DNA of 64,000 nt from Datura wrightii (lineage: Eukaryota; Streptophyta; Magnoliopsida; Solanales; Solanaceae), in contig JASDFA010000018.1 of the NCBI GenBank assembly GCA_035772735.1, forward strand, positions 143,659,501-143,723,500. The letters are read 5' to 3'. A model generated the notes under the pieces. That model saw nothing but the letters and a program-made list of their open reading frames with translations. It had not been told where the DNA came from and made no database searches. Each line of letters opens with the position of its first letter. The stretch's first letter is position 1. Shown here in pieces: positions 23,586-35,640 of the stretch. A program made the translations under genes and the position numbers.

Positions 23586-23598
23586 GCTCTTATACCAA
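23586..23598 (-). other. Primer-binding site of element D, tRNA-iMet type
   Basis: TTGGTATAAGAGC in element orientation, one mismatch to TTGGTATCAGAGC, three bases from the LTR end. Confidence 0.7.
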
Positions 23599-25240
23599 GT
23601 CTGTCACTCCCCACCTTGGGAGGCATGACTAGCACCTAATGCCACACTAGAATCTAGGCTGACCTGGCTGGGCACAAGCACCTCTGGTGCCTATCAATGA
23701 TGTAAACTCAAGAAAACATACTGCTATATCTCGGTTGTAAACACAGCCTCGGGCCGACAAGGTCACGCAACACCTGTAAAAGAAAACAGTTAACCCAACC
23801 AAAATACATCAATTGGGATCCTATACTGGCCGACAAGACCACCATGCTGTCTAGTTATAATGGAAAGAAAAATAAGCAGCTATACTAGGCTCCACACAGC
23901 CGGCACCTAAATAAGACATACATAGGCCCCGCACGACCAACAATAGGACAAGCCTCTAAGAATACAAATAGTGGTTGGAACAGGGCCTCGGCCTACCCAA
24001 ATTCTATAAAAATGAAAGACCGTAATCTCTACAACCTTGCAACTCCGAATGAAAGGAGCTGGCCAAACTGCTGACTCTGAACAACTGCTACTGAAGATCC
24101 TGAAATCTGTTTGTCTAACCTGAAGGCAAGTATGTAGTGCCCCATAGTTGGGCGTCAGTACAATATGTACTGAATATGTAAGGAAATATTAAAAGCTGAG
24201 TTTAAGTTGTTAAATACTGGAAGTAAATATAAAGAAGGGGAGGAAGTTAACCTGGAAGTATGCTAATTCATAACCTGCATCTAGTAAAACACTACACGTG
24301 TATGAGCTACGATTGTACAGTCATATATTAATAAGCTATAACTAGAAGACAAGAATACAGACCAGAACCTAACCTGGCCCCCATAAGCTTGTAAGGTACA
24401 ATAAATACAAAACAACCTATTGGGACCCCATAAGCCCTGGAAAGTACACTTCAATCTATATATCCCTATCCAAGATCCTATAAATCTACTGGTGCTACAG
24501 GAAACCTACATGTCCCCTGGGTCTGCAACGGACTCGCTTGGCTCTTGATCTGTAGCTGTGTCTGAGTTTGGTAGACTCTTGATAACTGCACCCTGGGCAC
24601 CAGGCTCGACGAGGTACAGTGATGCCGATACGATATAAAAATAATAGTCCAGCCATAGAATGGACTGTAATATGGCCCTTGGGCATCTGCATCGTCCCTT
24701 GGGATGGCATATCTCTCCTTGGAGTAATATCATATAGCCCCGTAGGTGACGACATAGCTAGTAACCCTGGGGTGGTCACGGAAGGATCCTAGGTGCGGGC
24801 AATCCTATCCAATGAGCTATACTGAAGACTCAATCTAGCCACTCAAAAGGCATATCTGGCCCTTTCTAGGCCTAATGCGATCGCTGCTCACCCCTAGGAT
24901 ATTTTGTATAGCCATTGGCAGGCACACCCTGTGTACCTGTATCTGATTAAAGGATCCTGATAGTGATCATAATCTCTAATGGTCTAGACCGTATAGGGCA
25001 AGGTATGGAGTGGCCTAACAATACTCTAAATGTCCTACTCAGACAACTATAACTCATAAGAAACTGTCGGGTCGTAGACGACCAATTACTTAATTCCTTT
25101 GCTTAGAATGATTGTTAGGATGCTACTGATCGGACATGCTTTTGAGCGGTTGGTTCCTAATCCTCTACAGGTAGCCTACTGAAATTCTTAGCCTGAGGAT
25201 AACATTGTGCTACCATGGTTCTAGTCCTTTAGACCTTAAC

Positions 25241-25294
25241 TTGGTCTGTTCGGATCTTATATGACTCTTGGTCTGTTCGGATCTTATATGACTC
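25241..25294. repeat. 27-bp perfect tandem duplication in LTR D
   Basis: TTGGTCTGTTCGGATCTTAT followed by ATGACTC occurs twice head to tail. Confidence 0.9.
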
Positions 25295-25591
25295 TTCTAG
25301 ACGATTCCTAACCTTGTAGGTAAGTTTACATGGACTTAGCCACTCACGGAAACCTGTACCTAAGCATCTTATAGGAGCAGGCTGGGGCATTGGCCCTGCC
25401 TCTAACTGCTATTAAGGTCCCCTTCCTTAGGGTACCCACGGGTCTATTTGACCTGAACGACTTGGATGGCTTCCTAGGTGACCTATATAATGAATACTAA
25501 GTCAATTGGAACTAACAGTTACTGGTAGTAAGTAACTAGATGGCAGGCTGTCACTAGTTCACTAGACAACCCTAGTGCCGCTGACTCATAA

Positions 25592-25668
25592 GGCCATCCT
25601 ATCTAAATTTCTAGCCCTGGGGCATGAGGGTATGCAAATTTCCACTAGGCGTGCTTCACTAATAATAC
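25592..25668. repeat. 76-bp dispersed repeat, copy 2
   Basis: Pairs with 19353-19428. It lies within LTR D, so copy 1 may be a fragment of an LTR of this family. Confidence 0.6.
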
Positions 25669-26560
25669 AAGCACCAAACTGGTAGTTATATCGCGTAGCT
25701 GCGCCTATGTTGTTCAACTTACTAACTCAGGCCCAATAACTATGCATGAGCTTCTAAGGTCTAGGCCTGACAATAAAACATCCTATTCTACTAACGCAAT
25801 GAACTACAGAACAGAGGAGTTCCTACGATGCTTCTAGCGTATGACATATTAATATGTTCTTTCCCGACAAGGGATACTGTAATATAATCTTTATACATTT
25901 TCTAGCAGCTAACCACAACATATGTAACCATAATCTACTGATAGCAACTAATCACGACATACCTGGTCCTTATATACTAGAAGCAGCTAATTACAACATA
26001 TAGGATCATTATTTACATTTAAAACATAGATCATATCACTATACGACGAGAATAACTTGCCAAAGGAATAAGCCTTAACATATCTCGAATGCTGACTTTC
26101 TTTCAGCTGGCGAGTTTCAACTTGTAAGCAGCAGTTCTTTCCAACTATGACCCCTATGCTGAGAGAATAGAACTAATTTCAATACTAAACTCGGTAAATA
26201 TCAATAACCTTCAATAATAGAATTAATTATAATCCAACTTTGAAAAATTCAGCTGAAAATCTATAATATCCCGAGAATTCAGAAGGGAGAAGTGCTTACT
26301 TAATGCTTATGGCCGAGTAGGAATCTATTTGGAGCAATGCTGATAACTTTTACTCCGCGGAGTTCCGATTTGCCGAGCGAATTTTTAAGAAATAACTCTG
26401 TATTAATGCTTTTCATAGGCCTAGAACTCGTTAACCAAAGTTGATTTGCCTTTAGATGGCGTTTGGTAGCATAATCGATGAAAATTCGATGAATAGTTGT
26501 GGTTTCTCTCTTTTCTGGCTGAGGACCTCTTTTCAAATGAATTAAAATGAAGTGAGGGGA

Positions 26561-26561
<1 letters not shown>

Positions 26562-26606
<45 letters not shown>
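26562..26606. repeat. (TA)n microsatellite
   Basis: Uninterrupted TA repeat of 45 bases in the promoter region of LTR D. Overlapping open frames with runs of Tyr-Ile are artefacts of it. Confidence 0.95.
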
Positions 26607-26608
<2 letters not shown>

Positions 26609-26901
26609 CTTTTTTGGGGCGGTTGTCGGGGTGTACCTCATGCTGCCTAACAGCCACAAGGCCCCTCGCACCGTGCCTCCTATAGCGGTAGTGGCCTGGC
26701 ATGCCACGCTGACCAAGGCACTGTAGGCTGGCATATCGCGCTGGCCTTTCGCGGCCTAGCCTCGCCAGACTATGCTTCCTCTTTCCCCCGCGCGTCAAGC
26801 TTTCTTTACTCATCACAAATCCACTCGTATGCTTACTAACCATTAACATTTTATGCGGTATAACATTTATAATGAATTTGTGATAAAATCCGCCCATTAC
26901 A

Positions 26902-28141
26902 CTTTAAGACATATTTTAGAACATGAGAGGATTAGACCATAAGCATATCATTTAGAACTTCATAAAAATTGGGTTCAAACCCTATAAATCCATGCACTTG
27001 AATTAAAACTTGAATTCATAAACTTGAGGAGAAATTTGGACATGAGGGTGGAAGGAAACCCTCATTGATATCCCTACAGACCTGGGTAATCCGATCCTCA
27101 AACTAGTCTTAAAAGCCCAAGAGAATTTAGGAAAGAATTGAGAGAGTTCTAACTTGATCTTGAAGAGGGTTCTAAATAACTTTCATGCATGGGAGTCTAA
27201 TGACTTAGAATAGACTAAACCCTCTTAAAAAACTCCTTTCAGAGCTTAAAATGATGTCATTAGGAAGTTAGGAGCTCAATAATTTCTGAAACTACCCCCG
27301 GGAAATCACATAAAAAAATTGTCTGTCGACTACAACGACCAATCCAATGGGTAATCGTAGCATATCACGGGCCGTTGGATCATCCATTGTATCTGAAGAA
27401 CTTATTGTATTCTGCTGAGGTTCTAACCAACGACTGCTCAGGATGGGTCGTCATACAAAACAATGACTCGTTACTCCATCCGTTGCTTGTAGGGGAAATT
27501 ATGTTACTCTTTTGATTCTCCAACCGATGACCAGATAGGACGAGTCATTACATGAAAAAACGTCTCGTCATTTCCTCTCATTGTCACTGACTTGAACTTG
27601 GGAGTTTTCTAAACCCCATTCAACGGCCACTTAGGACGGCCTGTTAGATCTTCCAATGAGTCATTTATAGGCCCATTGTTTACTGAAAAATCAATATCAA
27701 GGACTTATCATGAGGGACACAATGTGTCATTGTTCCCTACAATGATTAATCCCTTGAGTCGTCCAGTGACTCTGGTGAAATTTTCCTACTTTTCTTTGGA
27801 TCAACCCTTGGGTTTGATCTTAGGAACTTTTGGGGTGTTACATGATCTCTTACTTCAAATAATGGCTAGTCATTTCCACTTGTTGTCACTTATTTGGACT
27901 TGGGCGTTTTCTGAATGCCATTTAATGGCCACTCAGGATAACCCATTGGATCTTCTAACGACTCATTGCTAGGCCCATTTTACTAGAAAAGTTCAAACTG
28001 GGGACTTACCACGCGGCACACAATGGGACGTTGCTCCCTAAAATGACTCGTCCCTTGAGTCATCCATTGACTGGTGAAATTTTCCTTCTTTTCTCTTGTT
28101 CAACCCTTGAATTTGATCTTAGGAACTTTTGGGGTGTTACA
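26902..28141 (-). repeat. Right outer LTR of block B, with internal duplication
   Basis: Ends at the target duplication with TTTTGGGGTGTTACA. Shares with other Tekay LTRs the segment around ACCTGGGTAATC...CCAAGAGAATT near 27090-27130. U3 contains ACGACTCGT-type inverted motifs at 27330-27560. The last 299 bases are a tandem copy of the 299 before them. Interrupted on the left by LTR D. Confidence 0.65.
27544..28141. repeat. 299-bp tandem duplication at an LTR end
   Basis: Unit 1 27544-27842 and unit 2 27843-28141 both end GATCTTAGGAACTTTTGGGG then TGTTACA, and both hold AAAATGACTCGTCCCTTGAG-like and GGCCACTYAGGA segments in the same order. Thus two LTR-terminus sequences stand in a row, and only the outer one abuts the target duplication. 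Confidence 0.8.
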
Positions 28142-28146
28142 CTGCC
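28142..28146. repeat. Target site duplication of block B (right)
   Basis: CTGCC, matching 8152-8156. Confidence 0.8.
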
Positions 28147-28560
28147 TTTTGAACTTATGTGTGGTGATAGTAGAATGGCCATTGGAGCAGTATTGGGACA
28201 GTGACATGACAAGATTATGCATTAAAACTACTATGGTAGCAAAACTCTGAATATAACCCAAATAAACTACACCGTCACTAAACAAGAGCTACTTTCCATT
28301 GTTTATGCCTTTGAAAAGTTCAGGTCATATATGATTGGGTCAAAGGTGACAGTTTGCATCATTCATGCTTCTTTAAGGTACTTGATGACAAAGAAGGATG
28401 CAAAACCTTGGCTGATTCGATTGATGCTTTTGCTACAAGAATTTGATTTTGTGGTAAAGGACAGTAAGGGCACAGAGAATTAGGTGGCGGATCATTTGTC
28501 ATAACTTGAAGAAGCTGGGAAGCCTATTGGGGAATTAAAATTAATGATGCTTTCCCTGAT
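28147..28560 (+). pseudogene. RNase H, element 1 (continues from 8156)
   Basis: FELMCGDSRMAIGAVLGQ begins at the junction, then YYGSKTLNITQINYTVTKQE, LLSIVYAFEKFRSYMIGSKV, MTKKDAKPWLIRLMLLLQEF and KGTEN. These are the successive blocks of the Athila RNase H. TGA at about 28200 and other stops break the frame. The first acidic residue is in CGDS where CDAS is usual. Confidence 0.8.
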
Positions 28561-29687
28561 GAACACATTATAGTGGTGACATCTAGACCAGCATCATGGT
28601 TTGCAGACTATGCTAATCATAGTGTGATCAAGGTTGTGCTTGAGGATCTCAAACCATATTAAAGAAAGAAGTTTCTCAATAAAGTGTAACATTATTTCTA
28701 GGATGAGCCTTACTTACTTTGTGTTTGTGCGGACAACATCATTAGGAGATGTATACATGAGGGTGAGATAATAAATGTTTTAAGGCTTGTCATGAATCTC
28801 CAGTAGGAGGGAATCATGAGGGAAATCACAAAGCTGCAAAGGTCCTGGAGCATGGATACTATTAGCCCACCACCTATCATGATGCTAACATGTTGACTTA
28901 GGCTTTTGATCAATGTCAGCGGCGAGGGTCTATATCGCGGAGACAAGAGATGCCCCTAAATTTTGTGCTAGAAGTAGAGTTATTTGATGTTTGAGGCATT
29001 GATTTTATGGGCCCCTTTGAGAGCCCTTATGGGATGACATACATTTTGGTAGCGGTGGATTATATCTCAAAATGGGTTGAGGCCACAACACTACCTAACA
29101 ATAAGGTGAAGAGTGTGACATCTTTCCTGAAGAAAAATATTTTCACCGGATTTTGGTACTCCTCAATGCATAATAAGTGATGGCAGATCTCATTTCTGTG
29201 ACAAAGCTTTTGAGAACTTACTTTTGAAATATGAAATGAAGAACCAAGTGGCAACCCCATACCACCCGCAAACAAGTGCTAGGTAGAGGTGTCGAATTGA
29301 GAAATTATGAACATCGTAGCTAAGAGTCAAAAAGTTGGATGACATACTATGGGCCTAGAGAATTGCATACAAGACACTAATTGGAGCTTTTCCTTATCGG
29401 TTGGTCTTTTACAAAGCTTACCATTTGTCGATTGAGTTGGAGCACAAAGCACTATGGGCTTTGAAGAAGTTGAACTTGAAATGGGATGATGCTACAAAAC
29501 TCAAAATGAGCCAATTTAATGAATTGGATAAGTTCTGGTTCCACTCCTTTGAAAATGCAACACTCTACATGGAAAAGATGAAATACTTGCATGATAAGTA
29601 GATTCTACATCATGATTTTCACCTGATTAAGTGATATTGTTCAATTCTAGACTCAAATTATTTTCTAGAAAGCTGAAGACAAAGTGG
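28561..29687 (+). pseudogene. Integrase N-terminus and core, element 1
   Basis: The zinc-binding end (28700-28960) is badly decayed. The core is clear: GIDFMGPFESPYGMTYILVA with the first Asp near 29000, SKWVEATTLPNN, SFLKKNIFTG, then a frameshift, IISDGRSHFCDKAFENLLLK with the second Asp near 29175, and VATPYHPQTS. The later part reads IAYKTLIGAFPYRLVFYKAY and HLSIELEHKALWALKKLN. The frame ends in LKTKWS, where element C is inserted; it continues at 39283. Confidence 0.8.
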
Positions 29688-29692
29688 TCTGC

Positions 29693-31964
29693 TGTCACAA
29701 CTCAAACATGGGCCCGGATCGAGACATGGGATAAAGAACCCTAAGAGACTCCAAGTCGGCCCATGGCATGAACATAACTTCTAACTCAATCAAATAAACC
29801 AGAAGATCAGCATAATAATCATAGCGGAAATCTAAACATAACATAAAATCTAAAAATACAACACGATTTTGAAGCTGAATACAATCTATGTCTGATGAGT
29901 TGATGTGGCAAGACCCCAACTAACTCTCTAAGTATGAAACTGAAAATATGTAAACATAACTAAATAGAAAGGGGCCCTTGATAGATGAGGACTCACCAAC
30001 AGAGAATGGATGCTAACTCCAGAACTGGCTAGTGATGGGGCTTAGTCTGAAGATAGGAGCCTGTATCATAAAACGATATAGCATAGAGTATGCGGTCAGT
30101 ACGTGGAATGTACTGAGTATGCAAGGTAAGTAAAACCGCTTAAGTGAAATCATTAAAATATGCATAATATAAAACATAATCAAGATAAGAATCTGAGAGT
30201 AGGGCTTGCATGCTATATTTTGAAATCATGAACTAAACATAACTGAGCATCAAAACTGAAACGAATGACCCAAAGCTAAAATCTGATAATCATAAATAAA
30301 ACTGAACATTGGGTCAGACCTGCTTTAGAACATATATGTATATATATGTGTGTGTGTGTATATATATATGTATATATATATATATCATGAATGATAAACA
30401 TGCATAACTCAAATCATGAGGAGCAATGGGAGACTCATCATTTAACCAACATTACTACGATAGAGCTTACGTGGTCCTGACTATCACACTCAAGTGGGTA
30501 GAGTCGCCCAAAGCCTTGCTAGGGCTAAGGACGATACCATGATATAGATATCAAGATCGAGGCCCCTTGGGGAAGGGGAAAGCTCAAAAGGAGGTCCCAA
30601 ACTTATAAGTAACCTACGTTGGTGCGTAGTTCTGAGGCATCGGGTTGACTGACCCTTAGCCTACTTGGTGATAGACACTACTCCAAAAAACATACATATT
30701 CTCTTCATCATTTTCAACGAAGCTGACCATCATTTAGTGATGAAGTTTAATAATAACATACAATGCATAATCGAAAATCATAACAAGAGGATCCTTGGCT
30801 CAAATCACACCACAAGCTGAATAAAAGTGGGAGTCTAGACTCCAAAACCATGTGGTAAGCTAATTGACATGAAATCATAAATCATACTTGAACATATGGG
30901 CTTTCCAAATACTTAAACATGCTTGAAAAATACTTAATTCACTTGAAGACATGATTATTGACATGGGTAACTTGAAAACATGTTTTTCATCGTAAATATC
31001 TCATAATACTTGCACATATGTCATAGATCTCAATTTTCATGAATGTTCATAGATGGGCATCATAATTTATAAAACTTGAAAACATGATTTATAATTGAAA
31101 ACATTGTAAAACTTTCCATGAATCATAATTCAACAATAGAAACATGATTAGATAATTCCCATGGTAGAATCTTAGGAAATTCATGCATTGGGTAAAACCC
31201 CATAGGATGAACATATATAGTTTTCATGAATTAGAGAGGGATAGGGCGTGGGTGTGAACAATTTCACCCATTTATAACCCTACATACCTGAGAGAATCTG
31301 ATTATACAACTTATCTGATTGCCCAAAGAAGAATTGTGAAGAACTTGGAAGAAATTAAGCTTGATCACCTTTCTAGACTTCTAAGCTTGCATGCATGAAT
31401 ATGAATAGCTTAGAATGAACTTACCCTTCTTAAAACTCACTATCCATAGCTTAAAATGACGTATTGTAGGCCTTAGGATCATTGGAGTTACGGAAAAGCC
31501 CTTACAAAACTCGTAGGAAAAATAGACCGCAAGTCCCAACGAGGTACTGGATGAGTCATTACCCATGACCACGACTTGTGATCTCCTGTAATGAGTTTCA
31601 ACCCAAAAACATTTAATCCTTAACCAAATTGTTGACCATGACTCACCTAACGAATCATGGAATTGACCACGACTCGTGGTGTCCAGTCATGAGGTACACT
31701 ACCGGCCCTTCCCTTATCCTTCAACTGCCCTTGACCACGGGTGTCCTAACGGCTCGTGGGGCTGACCATGACTCGTGGTCACACCCGTGGTCACCCCAAC
31801 TTGAAAATTTCCAAACAAGTGAAAACTCCTCACCATGAGTCACTTAATTACTCATAGTCACCCTGACAGGTCACAAGACGACTAATTCTGTGACCTGGTG
31901 CAGAAAAATCTGTTTTCTCCATTTCAACTCCCGAGTCTGATCTTAGGACTTTCGGGGTATAACA
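29693..31964 (-). repeat. 3' LTR of element C
   Basis: In + coordinates from TGTCACAACTCAAACATGGG to CTTTCGGGGTATAACA, 2272 bases; pairs with 37047-39282. It contains a mixed TA/TG microsatellite at 30332-30385 and CACGACTCGTGG-type inverted motifs at 31540-31880. Confidence 0.9.
30332..30385. repeat. TA/TG microsatellite in LTR of element C
   Basis: Alternating TATATG/TGTGTG/TATATA of 54 bases; the 3' LTR counterpart of 37696-37739 in the 5' LTR. Confidence 0.9.
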
Positions 31965-31980
31965 ATATCTCCCCCTTGGG
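31965..31980 (-). other. Polypurine tract of element C
   Basis: CCCAAGGGGGAGATAT in element orientation immediately before the 3' LTR, close to the tract of element F. Confidence 0.75.
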
Positions 31981-32224
31981 AACATTCATCCTCGAATTTT
32001 GGAAAACATACAAAAAAAGGTAGAGAAATACAATCATCATATTCAAATACTGATCTTATAAGTTGAAAACTGACAAAACGACTGCCTCCGAACTAAACTA
32101 CATGACTAAATTGAATTCACGAATTACATACATCCATTTACATGAAGGAAACTGAGGTACATTAAATGAACGTGAAACTGAATAGAGTTTTAGGACAAAA
32201 CTGGTACCTCAAGCTAGAACTGAG

Positions 32225-32420
32225 CCGGAAGGGAATAGATAGGGGTATCTAGCCATCATATCTGCTTCGGCTTCCCACATAGCTCCCTCAACATGCTGAT
32301 TCCTCATAAAGCTTTAACTGAAGCTACTTCTTTGTTTCTTAGCCTTCGAACCTGACGATCTAATATTTCCACCGAAACCTCCTCATAACTAAGGTTGTCC
32401 TTCACACCTACACTCTCCAC
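32225..32420 (-). pseudogene. Chromodomain, element C
   Basis: NLSYEEVSVEILDRQVRRLR, NKEVASVKALMRNQHVEGAM and WEAEADMMARYPYLFPS: the Tekay/Del chromodomain, with the usual VLWRNQ motif changed to ALMRNQ, and one reading-frame change near 32306. It follows the integrase end VHPFFYVSLLKKCLGDPDLV directly. Confidence 0.8.
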
Positions 32421-33560
32421 CGGAACAACTAGATCTGGATCCCCCAAACACTTCTTTAAGAGCGATACATAAAAAAATGGATGGACTGAAGCTAATTCAC
32501 AGGGAAACTCCAATACATATGCTACCTTGCCAACCCATTTCACAATCAGGTACCGGCCAACATAACTAGGAGCTTTCCTTTCTTTTCGAACCTCATCACT
32601 CCCTTCATGGGAGATACCTTTGGAAACACCCAATCATCGACTTCAAACTCAAGTTCTCTCCTTCTCACATCCGCATAAGACTTTTGGCGGATCTAAGCTA
32701 TTTTTAGCCTGTACCTTATAAGCTGAACTTTCACCATAGCCTCATGGACTGAATCTGGTCCTATCATCACATCTTCACTTGCTTCAAACCAACCAATAGG
32801 AGATCTACATCTTTGCCCATAGAGACCCTTAAATGGATCCATCTGAATGTTGGAATTATAGATGTTGTTATACGCAAACTCAATGAGAGGCAAATGCTCA
32901 TCCTAACTACCCTTGAAGTAAATCACGCATGCTCTCAACATGTCCTCGAAAATCAGAATAGTCCGCTCTACTTGACCATCCATTTGCGGGTGAAATGTTG
33001 TGCTAAGCTTGACCTGGGTACCAAGTCCCTTTTGAAACAACCTCTACAACTGGGAGGTAAACTGAGTACCTCTGTTTGATATGATGGAAAAGGGCACTCC
33101 ATGCAACCGAACTAGCTCTCGGATGTATAGTTTGGCATAATGCTCCGCTGAATCAACAGTTTTGACCGGTAGAAAATGAGCAGGCTTTGGTCAACCTATC
33201 CACAACCACCCAAATTAAGTCATAATGTCGAGTGCGAGGTAATCCTGTGATGAAGGCCATATTAATCCCTTTCCACTTCCAAGTAGGAATACTGAATCTT
33301 GAAGCACACCTCTCTGTCTTTGATGCTCAACATTCACCTATTGACAATTGGGACATTTAGCCACAAATTCTTCCACATCCTTCTTCATGCCATTCCACCA
33401 ATAGACTTCCCGTAGGTGACGGTACATCTTGGTGGCACCTGGATGTATCAAATATCTAGAACCATGAGCCTCATGAAACATCCGATTTCTTAAATCATCA
33501 ACATTTGGGACACACAAGCCACCCTTACATTGAAGCACACCATCTCCCCTTTTAGAGAAG
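32421..33560 (-). pseudogene. Integrase, element C
   Basis: Zinc-binding part 33338-33538: MYRHLREVYWWNGMKKDVEE and CPNCQ. The core is frameshifted; the readable end is MPLIEFAYNNIYNSNIQMDP, YGQRCRSPIGWFEASEDVMI, VMVKVQLIRYRLK. From 32633 to 32421 follow APSYVGRYLIVKWVGKVAYV and LEFPCELASVHP. Many stops; inactive. Confidence 0.8.
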
Positions 33561-34190
33561 ACCTCTACCTTATAATTCTAAACGACTTCCTTTAACTTTA
33601 CCAAAATAGGGTCCTCATCTTGTCTATCTTTTACATCAGTCACCAAGGACGATTTTGAGCTATTTTGGAAAATAACACCACCATCGGTTGAGTCAACCAA
33701 ACGAACTCCCAACCTTGCAAGTCGATGCACATCCTTCATCAGCTCCTTCCTCCCCTCATACATGGGACACACTCTCTATAGAGAGTCTACTAATTGCATC
33801 TGCTACTACATTATCCTTACCCGGATGGTAAAGGACACTGATATCATAATCCTTGAGTAGCTCCAACATCTCCTTTGGCATTGATTTAGGTCCTTCTGAG
33901 TAAACACATATTGTAGGCTCTTGTGGTCCGTAAACACATCTACATGGACCCTGTACAAATAGTGTCTCCAAATCTTCAAGGAAAATACTACCATCGCCAA
34001 TTCGAGATCATGGGTCGACTAATTCTTTTCATGAACCTTCAACTTCCTAGAAGCGTATGCTATCACTTTCCCTTTCTGCATCAATACACAACCTAGGCCG
34101 ATTCTAGAAGCATCGCAATATACCACAAACCCATTGGTACCCTCGGGTAAGGGTTAACATCAATGCTGAGGTGAGTCGAGCCTTTAATTC
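33561..34190 (-). pseudogene. RNase H and tether, element C
   Basis: Reads AMVVFSLKIWRHYLYRVHVD, FTDHKSLQYVFTQKDLN, then in another frame LELLKDYDISVLYHPGKDNV, VADAISRLS. The tether to integrase includes RLARLGVRLVDSTDGGVIF and VKLKEVV. Frames shift at least twice. Matches the same region of element F. Confidence 0.75.
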
Positions 34191-35090
34191 TTGGAAGCTC
34201 TTCTCACAAGCCTTTGACCATTGGAACTTCACTTTCTTCTTGGTCTATCTGGCCAATGGCGCTGAAATAGATGAAAAGCCCTCAACAAATCTTCGATAGT
34301 AACCAACTAAACCCAAGAAACTCTGATGTCTGAAGGATTCACCGATCTAGGCCAATTCTTCACCGCCTCTATCTTTTGCGAGTCTACCTGTACACCCTCA
34401 CTTGACACCACATGACCTAAAAATACCACTGAGTTTACCCAAAACTTGCATATTCTGAATTTAGCATACAACTAGCGATCCTTAAGAGTCTATAGCACAA
34501 CCTTCAAATGAGCAACATGCTCCTCCTCGCTCCGAGAGCATATCAAGATGTTATCTATGAACACCTTTACGAACATATCCAAGTACGGCTTGAACACCCT
34601 GTTCATCAAATCCATAAAAGCTGAAGGAGTATTTGTTAGTCCAAAAAACGTAACTACAAACTCATAATGACCATACCGAGTCCTGAAGGCTATCTTCCGG
34701 ATATCACTCTCCCGAACCCTGAGCTGATGATATCCAGATCTGAGGTATATCTTTGAAAAGCACTTAGCACCTTAAAGCTGGTCAAACAAATCATCCATTG
34801 ATAGTGACCTTGTTCAATTGCCGATAATCAATACACATACGAAGAGAACTATCCTTTTTCCGGACAAAGAGAACTGGTGCACCCCATGGGTATTTGCTCG
34901 GTCTAATGAAGCCCTTGTCTAGGAGGTCCTTTAAATGCTCCATCAATTCCTTTAGCTCAAAAACTACTAATTACTTTTGTAATGGCTATTGGAATGCTGG
35001 AGCCATTTTGTAAGGAGGAATAGATATAGGCTGTGTATCAGGAAGAAGATCAATACCATAATCAATCTCTCGCTCGAGAGGGATTATCGG
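34191..35090 (-). pseudogene. Reverse transcriptase, element C
   Basis: Fragments in order: PYKMAPAF, LKELMEHLKDLLDKGFI, YPWGAPVLFVRKKDSSLRMC, IDYRQLNKVT, a palm segment whose catalytic motif reads FIDNILICS, KFRICKFWVNSVVFLGHVVS, SEGVQVDS. The second catalytic Asp is Asn here (DN instead of DD, near 34550), so even without its stops it could not polymerise. Confidence 0.8.
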
Positions 35091-35640
35091 TATATCATCT
35101 GGGAAGACTTCTAGATACTCCTACTAGGACTGACTAGATAGTCAGGGTCTTGGACATAGCATCCTTAACCCTAACTAGATGATACACACAACCCTTGGAG
35201 ATCATCCTTCTAGCCTTAAAGTAGGAAATGAAACGACCTATAGGCACAACTGAACTACCCTTCCATTCTAAGACTGGATCACTCAGAAATCGGAACTCTA
35301 CACACGGGATCTACAATTAACTGACGCATAGCATGCAAATAGCCAATCCATGTCGAGGATAACATCAAAGTTGGTCATGGCTAACTCTACCAGATCTGCT
35401 GCGGTGATTTTTTGAGGAACTCTGATAGGTAAATTTCTATACACTCGTCGAGCTATAAATGAATCATAGAGTAGAGTAGAGATTGAGAAGGGTTCTGATA
35501 GGTTTTCAGGACTGACTCTAAAACTACTAGAAACATAAGGCATCACAAAAGACAAAGTAGCCCCTGGATCTAACAAAGCATAAACATCAAGGTGGAAAAC
35601 ACATAACATACCACTAACTACATTCGGGGAGACCTCCAAC
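35091..35640 (-). pseudogene. Aspartic protease, element C
   Basis: Open from 35639 to 35298: VSGMLCVFHLDVYALLDPGA, TLSFVMPYVSSSF, FDVILDMDWLFACYASVNC. The catalytic motif reads DPGAT instead of D-S/T-G-A-T. The remainder to 35091 is broken. It corresponds closely to the protease of element F. Confidence 0.75.

Larger units (their letters stand above)
23602..26901 (-). repeat. LTR D: 3.3-kb LTR of another gypsy family
   Basis: In + coordinates from TGTCACTCCCCACCTTGGG to CGCCCATTACA; in element orientation TGTAATGGGCGG to AGTGACA. It carries the block CAGTACAATATGTACTGAATATG near 24160 shared with Tekay LTRs, but most of it differs from them. A TATA-like repeat lies at 26562-26606. Only one LTR of this element is in the window; its internal region is cut off at 22928. 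Confidence 0.65.
8157..28141 (-). mobile_element. Block B: composite of nested gypsy elements in element 1
   Basis: Flanked by CTGCC duplications. The outer ends are both parts of Tekay-type LTRs in minus orientation: the left edge reads CATCACGACCCGAA (normally TGTCACGACC) and the right edge ends TTTTGGGGTGTTACA. Inside are an LTR fragment on +, element F, another + LTR fragment, element E and LTR D. The original internal region between the two outer LTR pieces is not recognisable, so it was lost or replaced by later insertions. Confidence 0.65.

Noticed and set aside
26300..26897. Two overlapping minus frames of about 150 codons with Tyr-Ile runs
   Set aside because: They read through the (TA)n microsatellite of LTR D in two frames; no conserved domain.
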